From: WJKP01 sp964531215
GTDB lineage: Bacteria; Patescibacteriota; Patescibacteriia; CAIXNZ01
Reading direction: 5' to 3'
NCBI GenBank assembly: GCA_964531215.1
Contig: CAZHFK010000013.1
Span: 1 to 24,445 of the forward strand
DNA length: 24,445 nucleotides
In this document: one piece after another, positions 1 to 5,004 of the stretch
Numbering within the stretch: position 1 is the first letter of the stretch
How the letters are laid out: the number at the start of each line of letters is the position of its first letter
The notes under the pieces: generated by a model
The model's input: only the letters and a program-made list of their open reading frames with translations
What the model was told of the DNA's origin: nothing
Databases searched by the model: none
Position numbers and translations under genes: made by a program

Positions 1-1
1 C

Positions 2-103
2 ACATGTGAACGAAATCCCAAATGTAACCCTAATTGCTGCAATTGTAACAAATTTTGTCAATTTTTTTATGTTATAATTATAAAGTATGGATCGTCAGGC
101 TAA
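2..103 (+). CDS. possible 3' end of a Cys-rich gene (partial)
   Basis: This frame is open from the window edge to a TAA and would encode 33 residues with six cysteines in its first half, including the pattern CNPNCCNC. Such spacing suggests metal binding, but the stretch is too short to assign. It would overlap the start of the following gene by 17 bases and run through that gene's -10 box, which argues against it. Another frame stays open to a TAA at 75-77 and gives a hydrophobic end, so the true frame of any upstream gene is unresolved. Confidence 0.25.
   Translation, partial: TCERNPKCNPNCCNCNKFCQFFYVIIIKYGSSG
70..78 (+). promoter_or_regulatory. extended -10 promoter
   Basis: The sequence TGTTATAAT is a perfect extended -10 element (TG at 70-71, TATAAT at 73-78). 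No -35 box at standard spacing is clear; TTGTCA at 55-60 is only 12 bases away. The ATG at 87 lies 9 bases after the -10, so the transcript would be leaderless or nearly so. Confidence 0.6.
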
Positions 104-962
104 AAAATTATTTAAAATATTAGGCAGTTTACTGGTAATTGTCTTTTTTTTGATTGGTTTTGCAGTCAATTCACAGATTGACCGGCAGAATTTGGAAGTT
201 TGTTTTTTAGATGTGGGGCAAGGTGATGCGATTTTAATTAAGACGCCTTATGAACAGAATATCTTAATAGACGGCGGTCCTGATAATTCAATTTTGGCGC
301 AACTGGGCAGTAATTTGGCTTTTTTTGATAAAGAATTGGATTTGCTTATTTTAACGCATCCTCATTCTGATCACGTGGCCGGTTTGGTTGAAGTTTTAAG
401 ACGTTATAATGTTAATAAAGTTTTAATGACCGGGGTTAGTCATACCAGTCCTGATTATTTGACATTTGTAGAAGAAATCAGTTTGCAAAATATTGAAATT
501 GAAATTGCCAAGGCACAAAAAGACATTGTTTTAGGTGATGATTTAATTTTAAAAATATTATATCCCTGGACTGATTTATCCGGTCAGGAAGTTGAAAGCT
601 TGAATAATAGCTCAATTATTACCAAATTAATTTATAAAAATACTTCTTTTTTATTAACCGGTGATGTCGAGGAACGAGTAGAATATGATTTGGTTAATAA
701 TCAAATTGAAGTGAAAGCCGATGTTTTGAAATTGGGGCATCATGGCAGTAAATATTCAACCACGCAAGAATTTTTAGACCAAGTTCAGCCCCAATATGCC
801 GTAATTCAAGTCGGCCAAGCTAATAAATTCGGTCATCCGCATTTACGAATTTTAAAAAGATTAGAAGATAATAATATTCAGGTTTTTAGAAATGATTTAG
901 AAGGCCCGATAATATTTAGTAGTGATGGGCAAAATTTAAGTATAAAAAAAAGAGGCAAATAA
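87..962 (+). CDS. ComEC/Rec2-like metallo-beta-lactamase-fold hydrolase, membrane anchored
   Basis: This 291-residue protein has a basic N-terminus and one hydrophobic segment at residues 9-27, which is a signal anchor or uncleaved signal. It therefore probably places the catalytic domain outside the membrane. The metallo-beta-lactamase signature is intact: DVGQGD at 42-47, THPHSDH at 90-96 (HxHxDH metal ligands H91, H93, D95, H96), TGD at 191-193 and LGHHGS at 216-221. DVGQGDAIL followed by LGHHGS is typical of the ComEC C-terminal domain family, here without the ComEC competence membrane channel, so it is a stand-alone relative. The substrate (DNA, or another phosphodiester or lactone) cannot be told from sequence. 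No Shine-Dalgarno precedes the start. The stop codon lies in a hairpin terminator shared with the convergent gene. Confidence 0.85.
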   Translation: MDRQAKKLFKILGSLLVIVFFLIGFAVNSQIDRQNLEVCFLDVGQGDAILIKTPYEQNILIDGGPDNSILAQLGSNLAFFDKELDLLILTHPHSDHVAGLVEVLRRYNVNKVLMTGVSHTSPDYLTFVEEISLQNIEIEIAKAQKDIVLGDDLILKILYPWTDLSGQEVESLNNSSIITKLIYKNTSFLLTGDVEERVEYDLVNNQIEVKADVLKLGHHGSKYSTTQEFLDQVQPQYAVIQVGQANKFGHPHLRILKRLEDNNIQVFRNDLEGPIIFSSDGQNLSIKKRGK

Positions 963-979
963 TCGCCTCTTTTGTTTTT
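944..979. terminator. bidirectional terminator between convergent genes
   Basis: AGAGGC (951-956) pairs with GCCTCT (965-970). The hairpin has a poly-A run before it and a T-rich run after it, so it can act on both strands. It overlaps the stop codon of the metallo-beta-lactamase-fold gene. Confidence 0.8.
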
Positions 980-986
980 AGGCCGT

Positions 987-1340
987 TTAAGCAGCCGGTT
1001 GAAAATTTGCCTCAATGATTCTAAGGGCCATTCGCTGTTCATCCAAACCAAGTGGTTGGGATAAATTGTCAAGATGAATTACCCAGGCAGCGCTTTCTTC
1101 AGGAAGGATGGAAGTAATTTTAAATGTTCTTTGAAACAAGGAATTGTTGTCAGAAACAGGTTTGTAATATTTAGTGAACATTGCCTTGCTCATAGGAATT
1201 GCTTCTTGAAACGCGCCGTTGCGATCAGTTAGGCTTACCTTAAGGGTGGCATCAGCTTTCATCTCCTGCCAATTTTCAGTTTCCACGTTAGCAAATTGTA
1301 GCCAAATTTCTCCCACATTGGGAGCCCCTAACGTTTTCAT
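987..1340 (-). CDS. hypothetical protein, 117 aa
   Basis: I do not recognise this family. The 117-residue product is soluble, with alternating beta-like segments (for example KVSLTDRNGAF near residues 34-44 and KITSILPEESAAWVIHLD near 73-90). It has no cysteine, signal peptide or membrane segment. Its start is well supported: a strong Shine-Dalgarno (AGGAGGG, read on the minus strand) sits just upstream, unlike the core genes nearby. It has its own promoter (1373-1401) divergent from ndk. Its codons are richer in G and C than those of the ribosomal genes, as in the other Shine-Dalgarno-led small genes of this window. Confidence 0.75.
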   Translation of the reverse strand: MKTLGAPNVGEIWLQFANVETENWQEMKADATLKVSLTDRNGAFQEAIPMSKAMFTKYYKPVSDNNSLFQRTFKITSILPEESAAWVIHLDNLSQPLGLDEQRMALRIIEANFQPAA

Positions 1341-1372
1341 TTCACCCTCCTTTTTTTATTAAATTCTAATAT

Positions 1373-1401
1373 AAATTAACATTTTGCAGATTAAAAGTCA
1401 A
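1373..1401 (-). promoter_or_regulatory. sigma70-type promoter of the reverse-strand hypothetical gene
   Basis: Read on the minus strand, TTGACT (1396-1401) is followed after 17 bases by TAATTT (1373-1378), with TG one base upstream of the -10. It is divergent from the ndk promoter, and the two -35 boxes are only a few bases apart. Confidence 0.55.
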
Positions 1402-1405
1402 TTAC

Positions 1406-1434
1406 TTGAATCTTTTTTTTATATTTGTTAAAAT
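1406..1434 (+). promoter_or_regulatory. ndk promoter
   Basis: TTGAAT (1406-1411), a 17-base spacer and TAAAAT (1429-1434), with an upstream TG forming an extended -10. The A/T-only leader before the ATG at 1468 has no Shine-Dalgarno sequence. Confidence 0.6.
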
Positions 1435-1467
1435 TGAGTTAAATTTAATAAATTTAAAAATAATATT

Positions 1468-2049
1468 ATGGAAAAAACTTTAATTGTGATTAAACCAGAC
1501 GGCGCGCAAAGAAATTTAATTGGTGAGATTATTTCACGTTATGAAAGAACCGGTTTAAAATTAGTTGCTTTAAAAATGATGCAAGCTAACGAGGATTTGG
1601 TTGAAAAACATTATACAATTGATCCTCAGTGGTTTGAAAATGTGGGCGTTAAAGCCATTGAATCTTATAAAAAGAAAGGCATGACACCGCCCAGTGAAGA
1701 TCCGGTAGAAGTCGGCAAATCAGTTTTACAAAGATTAAAAGTTTATATTACAGCCGGACCAGTTGTAGCTATGGTTTGGCAAGGCAATGAGGCGGTTAAA
1801 TTGGGCCGTAAAATTGCCGGCACCACAGAATCTTTAAGTGCTGAAATGGGCACAATCAGAGGTGATTATTCTTTGGAATCTTATCAATTAGCCGATGGCA
1901 GTGAACGAGCGATTGTTAATTTGGTTCATGCGTCCGGCTCGGTTGAAGAAGCTGACAAAGAAATAGATTTATGGTTTACTGAAAATGAAATTTTGGATTA
2001 TAAATTAATTCGCGATACTTTGCTATATGATAAAAATTGGCAGTTATAA
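1468..2049 (+). CDS. ndk: nucleoside diphosphate kinase, long form
   Basis: Nucleoside diphosphate kinase moves the gamma phosphate from NTPs to NDPs through a phosphohistidine. The N-terminal strand (TLIVIKPDGAQRNLIGEI, residues 4-21) is canonical. The catalytic histidine is H154 in NLVHASGS. The usual NxxHxSDS motif reads SGS here, with Gly in place of Asp. At 193 residues the protein is about 45-50 longer than ordinary bacterial Ndk. The extra length lies mainly around residues 50-88, between the HYT segment and ITAGPVVAMVWQG, with a smaller insertion just before the histidine (about 133-147). The first region corresponds to the part that contributes to oligomer contacts in ordinary Ndk. 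The gene is monocistronic with its own promoter. The assignment is firm, but activity with the altered motif is inferred. Confidence 0.93.
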   Translation: MEKTLIVIKPDGAQRNLIGEIISRYERTGLKLVALKMMQANEDLVEKHYTIDPQWFENVGVKAIESYKKKGMTPPSEDPVEVGKSVLQRLKVYITAGPVVAMVWQGNEAVKLGRKIAGTTESLSAEMGTIRGDYSLESYQLADGSERAIVNLVHASGSVEEADKEIDLWFTENEILDYKLIRDTLLYDKNWQL

Positions 2050-2053
2050 TTTC

Positions 2054-2082
2054 TTGACAAATTTAATATTTGTTGCTAAACT
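2054..2082 (+). promoter_or_regulatory. strong promoter giving a near-leaderless mRNA
   Basis: Consensus TTGACA (2054-2059), a 17-base spacer and TAAACT (2077-2082). The next ATG begins only 9 bases after the -10, so the expected start site is within about 3 bases of the start codon. Confidence 0.7.
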
Positions 2083-2091
2083 TAAATTAAT

Positions 2092-2211
2092 ATGACAACT
2101 ACCAAAGCTCTACAATTCCAGAAAATTGATTTAAAAACAAATTTATTAGCTTTATTGCTTTTGTTATTAAGCTACTTTTCGGTGGTTAGTCTTATTTTTG
2201 CCAAACAATAA
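2092..2211 (+). CDS. 39-aa single-span membrane miniprotein
   Basis: This small ORF encodes 39 residues: a polar N-terminal segment (MTTTKALQFQKIDLKTN) and then one hydrophobic span (LLALLLLLLSYFSVVSLIFA, about residues 18-37). A consensus promoter ends 9 bases before the ATG, and a perfect hairpin terminator begins 25 bases after the stop, so it is a complete monocistronic unit. No Shine-Dalgarno is present, which suggests leaderless translation. The architecture recurs at 2902-3018. I do not recognise a family. It might be a small membrane regulator, a toxin-like peptide or a translated leader, but nothing in the sequence picks one. Confidence 0.6.
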   Translation: MTTTKALQFQKIDLKTNLLALLLLLLSYFSVVSLIFAKQ

Positions 2212-2235
2212 TTTTTAGATAAATTTCAAGGTAAT

Positions 2236-2263
2236 AAACTAGCCACCCTAGGTGGCTAGTTTT
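2236..2263 (+). terminator. hairpin terminator after the 39-aa ORF
   Basis: A 12-base arm (2236-2247) pairs perfectly with 2251-2262 around a CTA loop and ends in TTTT, with more T-rich sequence beyond. The following Shine-Dalgarno-led gene has no clear promoter of its own, so this may be a partial terminator. Confidence 0.75.
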
Positions 2264-2298
2264 GGTTTAAGTTCTTTTTAACTTAAGGAGGGTAAATC

Positions 2299-2553
2299 AT
2301 GATAAATATTTGTCAAAAATGCGGCCGGTTAAATCCTTTGGCAAATTTGTCTTGCCATTATTGCCAAGCAAGTTGTCAGATTATTAAATCAGGCGATTAT
2401 GGTAAAATGCTTTTACAAATAGTGGTTAATAAACAAGAGCAAGAAGCCGAAATAGATGAAAGTGATTTTAACAAGCTTTACCCTGATTTTTGTCTTTTGC
2501 AAACAGAACGGCAAAGAGTGGACTGGTCAGAAACAATTTTAGCCAGGCCTTAA
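2299..2553 (+). CDS. small zinc-ribbon protein, 84 aa
   Basis: The N-terminal half carries CxxC (C5, C8) and CxxC (C19, C22) in the arrangement CQKCGRLNP...CHYC, a rubredoxin-like zinc ribbon, with an additional C26. The rest is a mixed acidic segment with no recognised domain. The start is fixed by a strong Shine-Dalgarno (AAGGAGGG) shortly upstream. The next gene, 42 bases downstream, encodes a second zinc-ribbon protein with its own Shine-Dalgarno, so the two are likely co-transcribed. Proteins of this type often bind RNA, DNA or protein partners; no specific role can be inferred. Confidence 0.75.
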   Translation: MINICQKCGRLNPLANLSCHYCQASCQIIKSGDYGKMLLQIVVNKQEQEAEIDESDFNKLYPDFCLLQTERQRVDWSETILARP

Positions 2554-2595
2554 AAAGTAATATCGGACAAATATCCAGAAAAAAAGGAGGAACCA

Positions 2596-2799
2596 ATGGG
2601 AAATGAAGTTAAACGTAATCTGTGCCAAAACCCGAAATGCAAAAGGCCCAATCCGGTGGGCGAGGCTGTTTGCCGACATTGCGGCAGTGAAAGTAAAATG
2701 ACAGTTATTGGTTATGCTCGTGACCCTCAAGATACAGAGGGAACCGAACAGGAAATTATCCCGCCCCATAACAATGGTAACAGGATAATTCCTTTGTAA
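2596..2799 (+). CDS. small zinc-ribbon protein, 67 aa
   Basis: This 67-residue protein has four cysteines in two knuckles (C10, C15, C26, C29; CQNPKC and CRHCG) separated by KRPNPVGEAV, so a treble-clef or zinc-ribbon fold is likely. The C-terminal third is polar and Pro/Asn-rich and probably disordered. It has a perfect Shine-Dalgarno (AAGGAGG) and a strong terminator 7 bases past the stop. It is similar in layout to the preceding zinc-ribbon protein, though sequence identity outside the knuckles is low. Function unknown. Confidence 0.75.
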   Translation: MGNEVKRNLCQNPKCKRPNPVGEAVCRHCGSESKMTVIGYARDPQDTEGTEQEIIPPHNNGNRIIPL

Positions 2800-2805
2800 A
2801 TCACT

Positions 2806-2836
2806 CCCCTGCACCTTATAAGGTGCAGGGGTTCTT
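2806..2836 (+). terminator. strong hairpin terminator
   Basis: CCCCTGCACCT (2806-2816) pairs perfectly with AGGTGCAGGGG (2821-2831) around a TATA loop and is followed by TTCTTT. It closes the two-gene zinc-ribbon unit. Confidence 0.85.
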
Positions 2837-2860
2837 TAAAAATTTGTGAATAAATATCGC

Positions 2861-2889
2861 TTGACAAGTATTTGAAAATAATTTAAAAT
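2861..2889 (+). promoter_or_regulatory. strong promoter before the second miniprotein
   Basis: Consensus TTGACA (2861-2866), exactly 17 bases, then TAAAAT (2884-2889). The ATG begins 12 bases past the -10, giving a leader of about 6 bases at most and no room for a Shine-Dalgarno. Confidence 0.7.
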
Positions 2890-2901
2890 TTTAAAAAACA
2901 T

Positions 2902-3018
2902 ATGCAAACTTATTTGGAAGCAAAATTAAATAAAATTCGCTATACTAATGTTTTGGTTTTGGTGTTAGTGATTGTTTTAGTCACTGTTACAGTGGTTCGT
3001 TATTTTAGTTTAATATAA
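2902..3018 (+). CDS. 38-aa single-span membrane miniprotein
   Basis: It encodes 38 residues: a short amphipathic N-terminus (MQTYLEAKLNKIRYTN) followed by a Val/Leu-rich span (VLVLVLVIVLVTVTVV, about residues 17-32) and a short basic/aromatic tail. Consensus promoter, near-absent leader, single ORF and a hairpin terminator repeat the layout of the 39-aa ORF about 800 bases upstream. The two proteins share size and topology but no obvious sequence identity. The family is unknown. Confidence 0.6.
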   Translation: MQTYLEAKLNKIRYTNVLVLVLVIVLVTVTVVRYFSLI

Positions 3019-3037
3019 ATTATTTATATATAACAAA

Positions 3038-3066
3038 GAGCCACTGTAAAGAACAGTGGCTTTTTT
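3038..3066 (+). terminator. hairpin terminator after the 38-aa ORF
   Basis: GCCACTGT (3040-3047) pairs with ACAGTGGC (3053-3060) around a 5-base loop and is followed at once by six T. It precedes tRNA-Val by about 25 bases. Confidence 0.85.
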
Positions 3067-3091
3067 GATTTTATGTCGTTCTTTCAACTGT

Positions 3092-3163
3092 GGGAACGTA
3101 GCTCAAAGGGAGAGCGCCAGACTTACATTCTGGAGATCGCAGGTTCAAATCCTGCCGTTCCCA
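3092..3163 (+). tRNA. tRNA-Val (anticodon TAC)
   Basis: A complete cloverleaf is visible. The acceptor stem is GGGAACG/CGTTCCC with discriminator A. The D stem is GCTC/GAGC with a short 7-base loop. The anticodon stem is CCAGA/TCTGG with loop CTTACAT (anticodon TAC), and the T stem is GCAGG/CCTGC with loop TTCAAAT. The 3' CCA is not encoded and must be added after transcription. No clear promoter lies directly upstream, so it may be made by read-through. Confidence 0.97.
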
Positions 3164-3221
3164 CTTAACTTGTGTCCAAGTCTTTTTAGGCCAAAACATA
3201 TCAAAAACAAAGGAGGATCAA

Positions 3222-3503
3222 ATGGGAACTGAATTGAACGCTGAGGCGACGGATTGTGAAATCGGGTCTTTAGAAGCCGAAAGGATCAGTGCAAAAAGTG
3301 AAGAGAAGTTAAGACGACTGACAAAAGAAGAGCGGTTGCGTCAACTTAATTTGATTTTTCATAATTATTCAATTGAAGTAGCTGCTTTACAGGCAAAGCT
3401 CAAAAAAGATCCTTATGACATTGTCCGCCAAGCCAGGCTAAAAATGATTCAGGATTATTTAATGCCCAGGGTTTGCGATTTTATTTTGCATCTTGAATCC
3501 TAA
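3222..3503 (+). CDS. small helical hypothetical protein, 93 aa
   Basis: I do not recognise this protein. It is mostly charged and helix-prone, with a probable amphipathic or coiled-coil stretch from about residue 18 to 65 (EAERISAKSEEKLRRL onward) and a C-terminal helix ending in MPRVCDFILHLES. There is no membrane span. A perfect Shine-Dalgarno (AAGGAGG) sets the start, and a strong hairpin terminator follows. It lies downstream of tRNA-Val and could share its transcript. Its start signal and codon use match the other accessory genes, not the ribosomal genes. Confidence 0.7.
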   Translation: MGTELNAEATDCEIGSLEAERISAKSEEKLRRLTKEERLRQLNLIFHNYSIEVAALQAKLKKDPYDIVRQARLKMIQDYLMPRVCDFILHLES

Positions 3504-3516
3504 AAGGCACTCGATT

Positions 3517-3551
3517 GACCCTGTACTTATGGTACAGGGTCTTTTATTTTT
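3517..3551 (+). terminator. hairpin terminator
   Basis: GACCCTGTAC (3517-3526) pairs perfectly with GTACAGGGTC (3532-3541) around TTATG, then a long T-rich tail. The arms share CCCTGTAC/GTACAGGG with the hairpin at 4428-4463. Confidence 0.88.
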
Positions 3552-3561
3552 TATTTGTTAA

Positions 3562-3570
3562 TGTTATAAT
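3562..3570 (+). promoter_or_regulatory. extended -10 promoter of the 6S-like RNA
   Basis: TG at 3562-3563 precedes a perfect TATAAT (3565-3570); the -35 region is T-rich without a clear box. The expected start near 3576-3577 coincides with the first base of the long closing stem of the RNA below. Confidence 0.6.
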
Positions 3571-3575
3571 AAAAA

Positions 3576-3704
3576 TGACCACATAATTGTATTAGTTCTA
3601 GGACAACATTATTTATTGGGAGGCTTATATTTTAATAAACCGTGGTTTATTAATGCGGCCACCCACCTGGCGTTTAGCTGGAAACTAGACAATTATGCGG
3701 TCAT
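3576..3704 (+). ncRNA. structured non-coding RNA, 6S-like
   Basis: There is no credible ORF here, but the strand folds into a long interrupted hairpin. The outer 16 bases (3576-3591) pair with 3689-3704 with one mismatch. A second stem pairs TAGTT/CTAG with CTGG/AACTA and a bulged A. A purine-rich segment (TTGGGAGGC) then faces GGCCACCCACCTGG across a partly open middle, and the tip is a perfect hairpin (TTAATAAACC/GGTTTATTAA). A long closing stem, central bubble with CACCT on the 3' side and an apical hairpin are the 6S RNA layout; 6S binds sigma70 RNA polymerase as a promoter mimic. At about 129 nt it is shorter than typical 6S. It has its own promoter and terminator. That it is an RNA gene is likely; 6S identity is an inference. 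Confidence 0.55.
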
Positions 3705-3709
3705 ATAAG

Positions 3710-3731
3710 ATCACTCTCAGAGTGATTTTTT
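3710..3731 (+). terminator. terminator of the 6S-like RNA
   Basis: ATCACT (3710-3715) pairs with AGTGAT (3721-3726) and is followed by a six-T run, six bases beyond the closing stem of the RNA. Confidence 0.8.
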
Positions 3732-3744
3732 ATATTTGGATAAT

Positions 3745-3780
3745 AAAAAACATCCTCGTGAATTGACGAGAATGTTTTTT
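3745..3780 (-). terminator. terminator of the RRM gene, usable on both strands
   Basis: AAAAAACAT/CTCGT pairs with ACGAG/ATGTTTTTT around GAATTG with one mismatch. Poly-T follows on either strand, so it can also back up the RNA terminator arriving from the left. Confidence 0.8.
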
Positions 3781-3806
3781 TTTGAATGCTATATTTATAC
3801 TTATAA

Positions 3807-4064
3807 TTATCTTTCTTCTCTTGGTCTAGCTTCATTGACTTTGATGTTACGGCCTTCAACTTCTTTTTCATTAAACATTTCAATAGCTTTGGCTGCTTCG
3901 TCTTCACTGCCCATTTCAACAAAACCAAAGCCTTTGCTGCGACCAGACATTTTGTCAGTAATAATAGTAGCAGAGGTAACGGTACCAGCTTCAGAAAATA
4001 AATCTTTTAATTGATTATCATCCAAGCTGTATGGTAAGTTAACTACGTACAAATTTTTTTCCAT
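3807..4064 (-). CDS. single-RRM RNA-binding protein
   Basis: This 85-residue protein is one RNA recognition motif. RNP2 is LYVVNL (residues 5-10) and RNP1 is KGFGFVEM (44-51), with the aromatic residues that stack on RNA bases present. The basic, polar tail (EARPREER) is short. Such small bacterial RRM proteins, known in cyanobacteria and many other bacteria including this radiation, bind single-stranded RNA and are often induced by cold. No good Shine-Dalgarno is seen. A candidate promoter at 4185-4213 would give a structured leader of about 113 bases, consistent with post-transcriptional control. Family assignment is firm; physiological role is inferred. Confidence 0.95.
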   Translation of the reverse strand: MEKNLYVVNLPYSLDDNQLKDLFSEAGTVTSATIITDKMSGRSKGFGFVEMGSEDEAAKAIEMFNEKEVEGRNIKVNEARPREER

Positions 4065-4127
4065 TGTAAAAATTACCTAATTGACGAAAAAAATAAAAAA
4101 TTTTATTCGTTTTTGATTTATTAAATA

Positions 4128-4174
4128 TAGTGATCGACTTTAAACACAAAAAATAAATTTAAGTGCAGTCACTA
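4128..4174 (-). promoter_or_regulatory. 5' UTR hairpin of the RRM gene
   Basis: In the candidate leader, TAGTGA pairs with TCACTA at the base (4169-4174 with 4128-4133). An inner ACTTAAA/TTTAAAGT stem, with a bulge, extends the hairpin. Its role is not known; cold-induced mRNAs often have long structured leaders. Confidence 0.4.
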
Positions 4175-4184
4175 AAACATTTTT

Positions 4185-4213
4185 AGTCTAGCATAAAAAT
4201 TTAAATTAAGCAA
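4185..4213 (-). promoter_or_regulatory. candidate promoter of the RRM gene
   Basis: On the minus strand TTGCTT (4208-4213), 17 bases, then TAGACT (4185-4190) with TG one base upstream. It lies just past the 3' end of the tRNA-Pro pair, so transcription from the tRNA promoter could also feed into the RRM gene. Confidence 0.5.
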
Positions 4214-4230
4214 GTAAAAATTGGCGTTAG

Positions 4231-4303
4231 TCGGGCTGGCGGGATTTGAACCCGCGACCTCAGCGTCCCGAACGCTGCGCGCTACCAACTGCGCTACAGC
4301 CCG
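4231..4303 (-). tRNA. tRNA-Pro (anticodon CGG)
   Basis: The minus strand gives acceptor CGGGCTG/CAGCCCG with discriminator A, D stem GCGC/GCGC, anticodon stem CAGCG/CGCTG with loop TTCGGGA (anticodon CGG), and T stem GCGGG/CCCGC with loop TTCAAAT. No CCA is encoded. It is in tandem with a second tRNA-Pro 9 bases away, suggesting co-transcription. Confidence 0.97.
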
Positions 4304-4312
4304 TAAAATTTG

Positions 4313-4387
4313 TCGGGGTGAGCGGATTCGAACCGCTGATCTTCGGACCCCCAGCCCGACGCTCTAGACCAACTGAGCCACACCCCG
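4313..4387 (-). tRNA. tRNA-Pro (anticodon GGG)
   Basis: The minus strand gives acceptor CGGGGTG/CACCCCG with discriminator A, D stem GCTC/GAGC, anticodon stem TCGGG/TCCGA with loop CTGGGGG (anticodon GGG), and T stem AGCGG/CCGCT with loop TTCGAAT. No CCA is encoded. It is the first gene of the two-tRNA proline unit. Confidence 0.97.
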
Positions 4388-4397
4388 TTTAAATTTA

Positions 4398-4426
4398 ATT
4401 GTAGTAGAGACTATTGGGTTTGGCAA
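4398..4426 (-). promoter_or_regulatory. promoter of the tRNA-Pro pair
   Basis: On the minus strand TTGCCA (4421-4426), exactly 17 bases, then TACAAT (4398-4403). The expected start lies only a few bases before the mature 5' end of tRNA-Pro(GGG). Confidence 0.7.
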
Positions 4427-4427
4427 T

Positions 4428-4463
4428 AAAAGGGCCCTGTACCGCACGGTACAGGGCCTTTTT
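4428..4463 (-). terminator. GC-rich terminator after the DUF5679 gene, symmetric
   Basis: GGCCCTGTACC (4433-4443) pairs perfectly with GGTACAGGGCC (4448-4458), flanked by an A-run and a T-run so it works in both directions. On the minus strand it ends the DUF5679 unit. It lies immediately upstream of the tRNA promoter. Confidence 0.88.
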
Positions 4464-4476
4464 AAAAAAGAGTAAT

Positions 4477-4629
4477 TTAGTCCATTTTACCAATCTTGAA
4501 CATTTTTGTACCACAGACTGGGCAAGTACCGGTTACAGCCGGGCGACCGTTTTTCATGGTAATTTGTTCAGGCTCTTTCATAGTTTGCTTTTTTTTGCAT
4601 TTTACGCAATAAGCTTGTACATCTGCCAT
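4477..4629 (-). CDS. DUF5679-like zinc-ribbon protein, 50 aa
   Basis: The reverse strand encodes a 50-residue protein beginning MADVQAYCVKCKKKQTMKEP. It has CxxC pairs at C8/C11 and C36/C39 (CPVCGTKMFKIGK) and the segment KNGRPAVTGTCPVCGT. This pattern (YCVKC, NGRPA, GTCPVCGTKMF) is that of the DUF5679 family, small zinc-ribbon proteins frequent in Patescibacteria and Chloroflexi with no known function. The promoter at 4668-4696 gives a leader of about 32 bases, and a strong terminator follows 14 bases after the stop. It lies downstream of rpmB on the same strand. Confidence 0.85.
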   Translation of the reverse strand: MADVQAYCVKCKKKQTMKEPEQITMKNGRPAVTGTCPVCGTKMFKIGKMD

Positions 4630-4667
4630 AAATATAGAGTTAATAATTATTAAGTTTTACTATTGAT

Positions 4668-4696
4668 ATTATACGAAAAATAAGGCAAATTAGCAA
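4668..4696 (-). promoter_or_regulatory. promoter of the DUF5679-like gene
   Basis: On the minus strand TTGCTA (4691-4696), exactly 17 bases, then perfect TATAAT (4668-4673). A TTGACA just upstream (minus strand, near 4701-4706) has no matching -10 and was not used. Confidence 0.65.
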
Positions 4697-4711
4697 TAAA
4701 TTGTCAAGCAA

Positions 4712-4891
4712 TTAGCCTTGTTTTTCTTTATTTAAAGATTTTAAACACTTAGTACAAATTTTAGTTTTTTGGCCGTCAATTTTTTTAGTTTGCAAGTTTA
4801 ACTGTTTCCATTTTTTAGTTTTAATGTTAGAATGACTGCGAGTCGCACTAAGTTTGGGCGTTCTGCCACAAATTTCACAAGTTCTAGACAT
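4712..4891 (-). CDS. rpmB: 50S ribosomal protein bL28
   Basis: The 59-residue protein starts MSRTCEICGRTPKLSATRSH, followed by SNIKTKKWKQLNLQ and ICTKCLKSL. These are the bL28 signatures: CEICGK-like N-terminus, SHSNIKTK, and the C-terminal CTKCLKS. Two CxxC pairs (C5/C8 and C46/C49) make it a zinc-binding version. bL28 sits on the large subunit near the E site. Length is normal. The start is the first Met; no Shine-Dalgarno is visible, and an A/T-rich TATATC-like box lies close to the ATG. It is divergent from the membrane peptidase gene. Confidence 0.93.
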   Translation of the reverse strand: MSRTCEICGRTPKLSATRSHSNIKTKKWKQLNLQTKKIDGQKTKICTKCLKSLNKEKQG

Positions 4892-4911
4892 AATGATATA
4901 ATTTAGTAGAT

Positions 4912-4945
4912 TAGCGAATAGCTTATGGCAAATAGCTATTCGCTA
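4912..4945. repeat. 12-bp inverted repeat between divergent genes
   Basis: TAGCGAATAGCT (4912-4923) pairs perfectly with AGCTATTCGCTA (4934-4945) around a 10-base loop. Variants of the same words continue to about 4962 (GCAAATAGC, CATTTGCTAT), so it looks like a degenerate palindromic repeat. It has no T-run, so it is not an ordinary terminator; it may be an operator or an intergenic repeat unit. Confidence 0.6.
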
Positions 4946-5004
4946 TTGACCATTTGCTATATGCAAAAATAATAGCAGAATTTTTTTAAATAATCAAGCT
5001 TTTT

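Noticed and set aside
3736..4014. Forward-strand ORF opposite the RRM gene
   Set aside because: It is the antisense of a clear RRM domain and has no family features or start signal.
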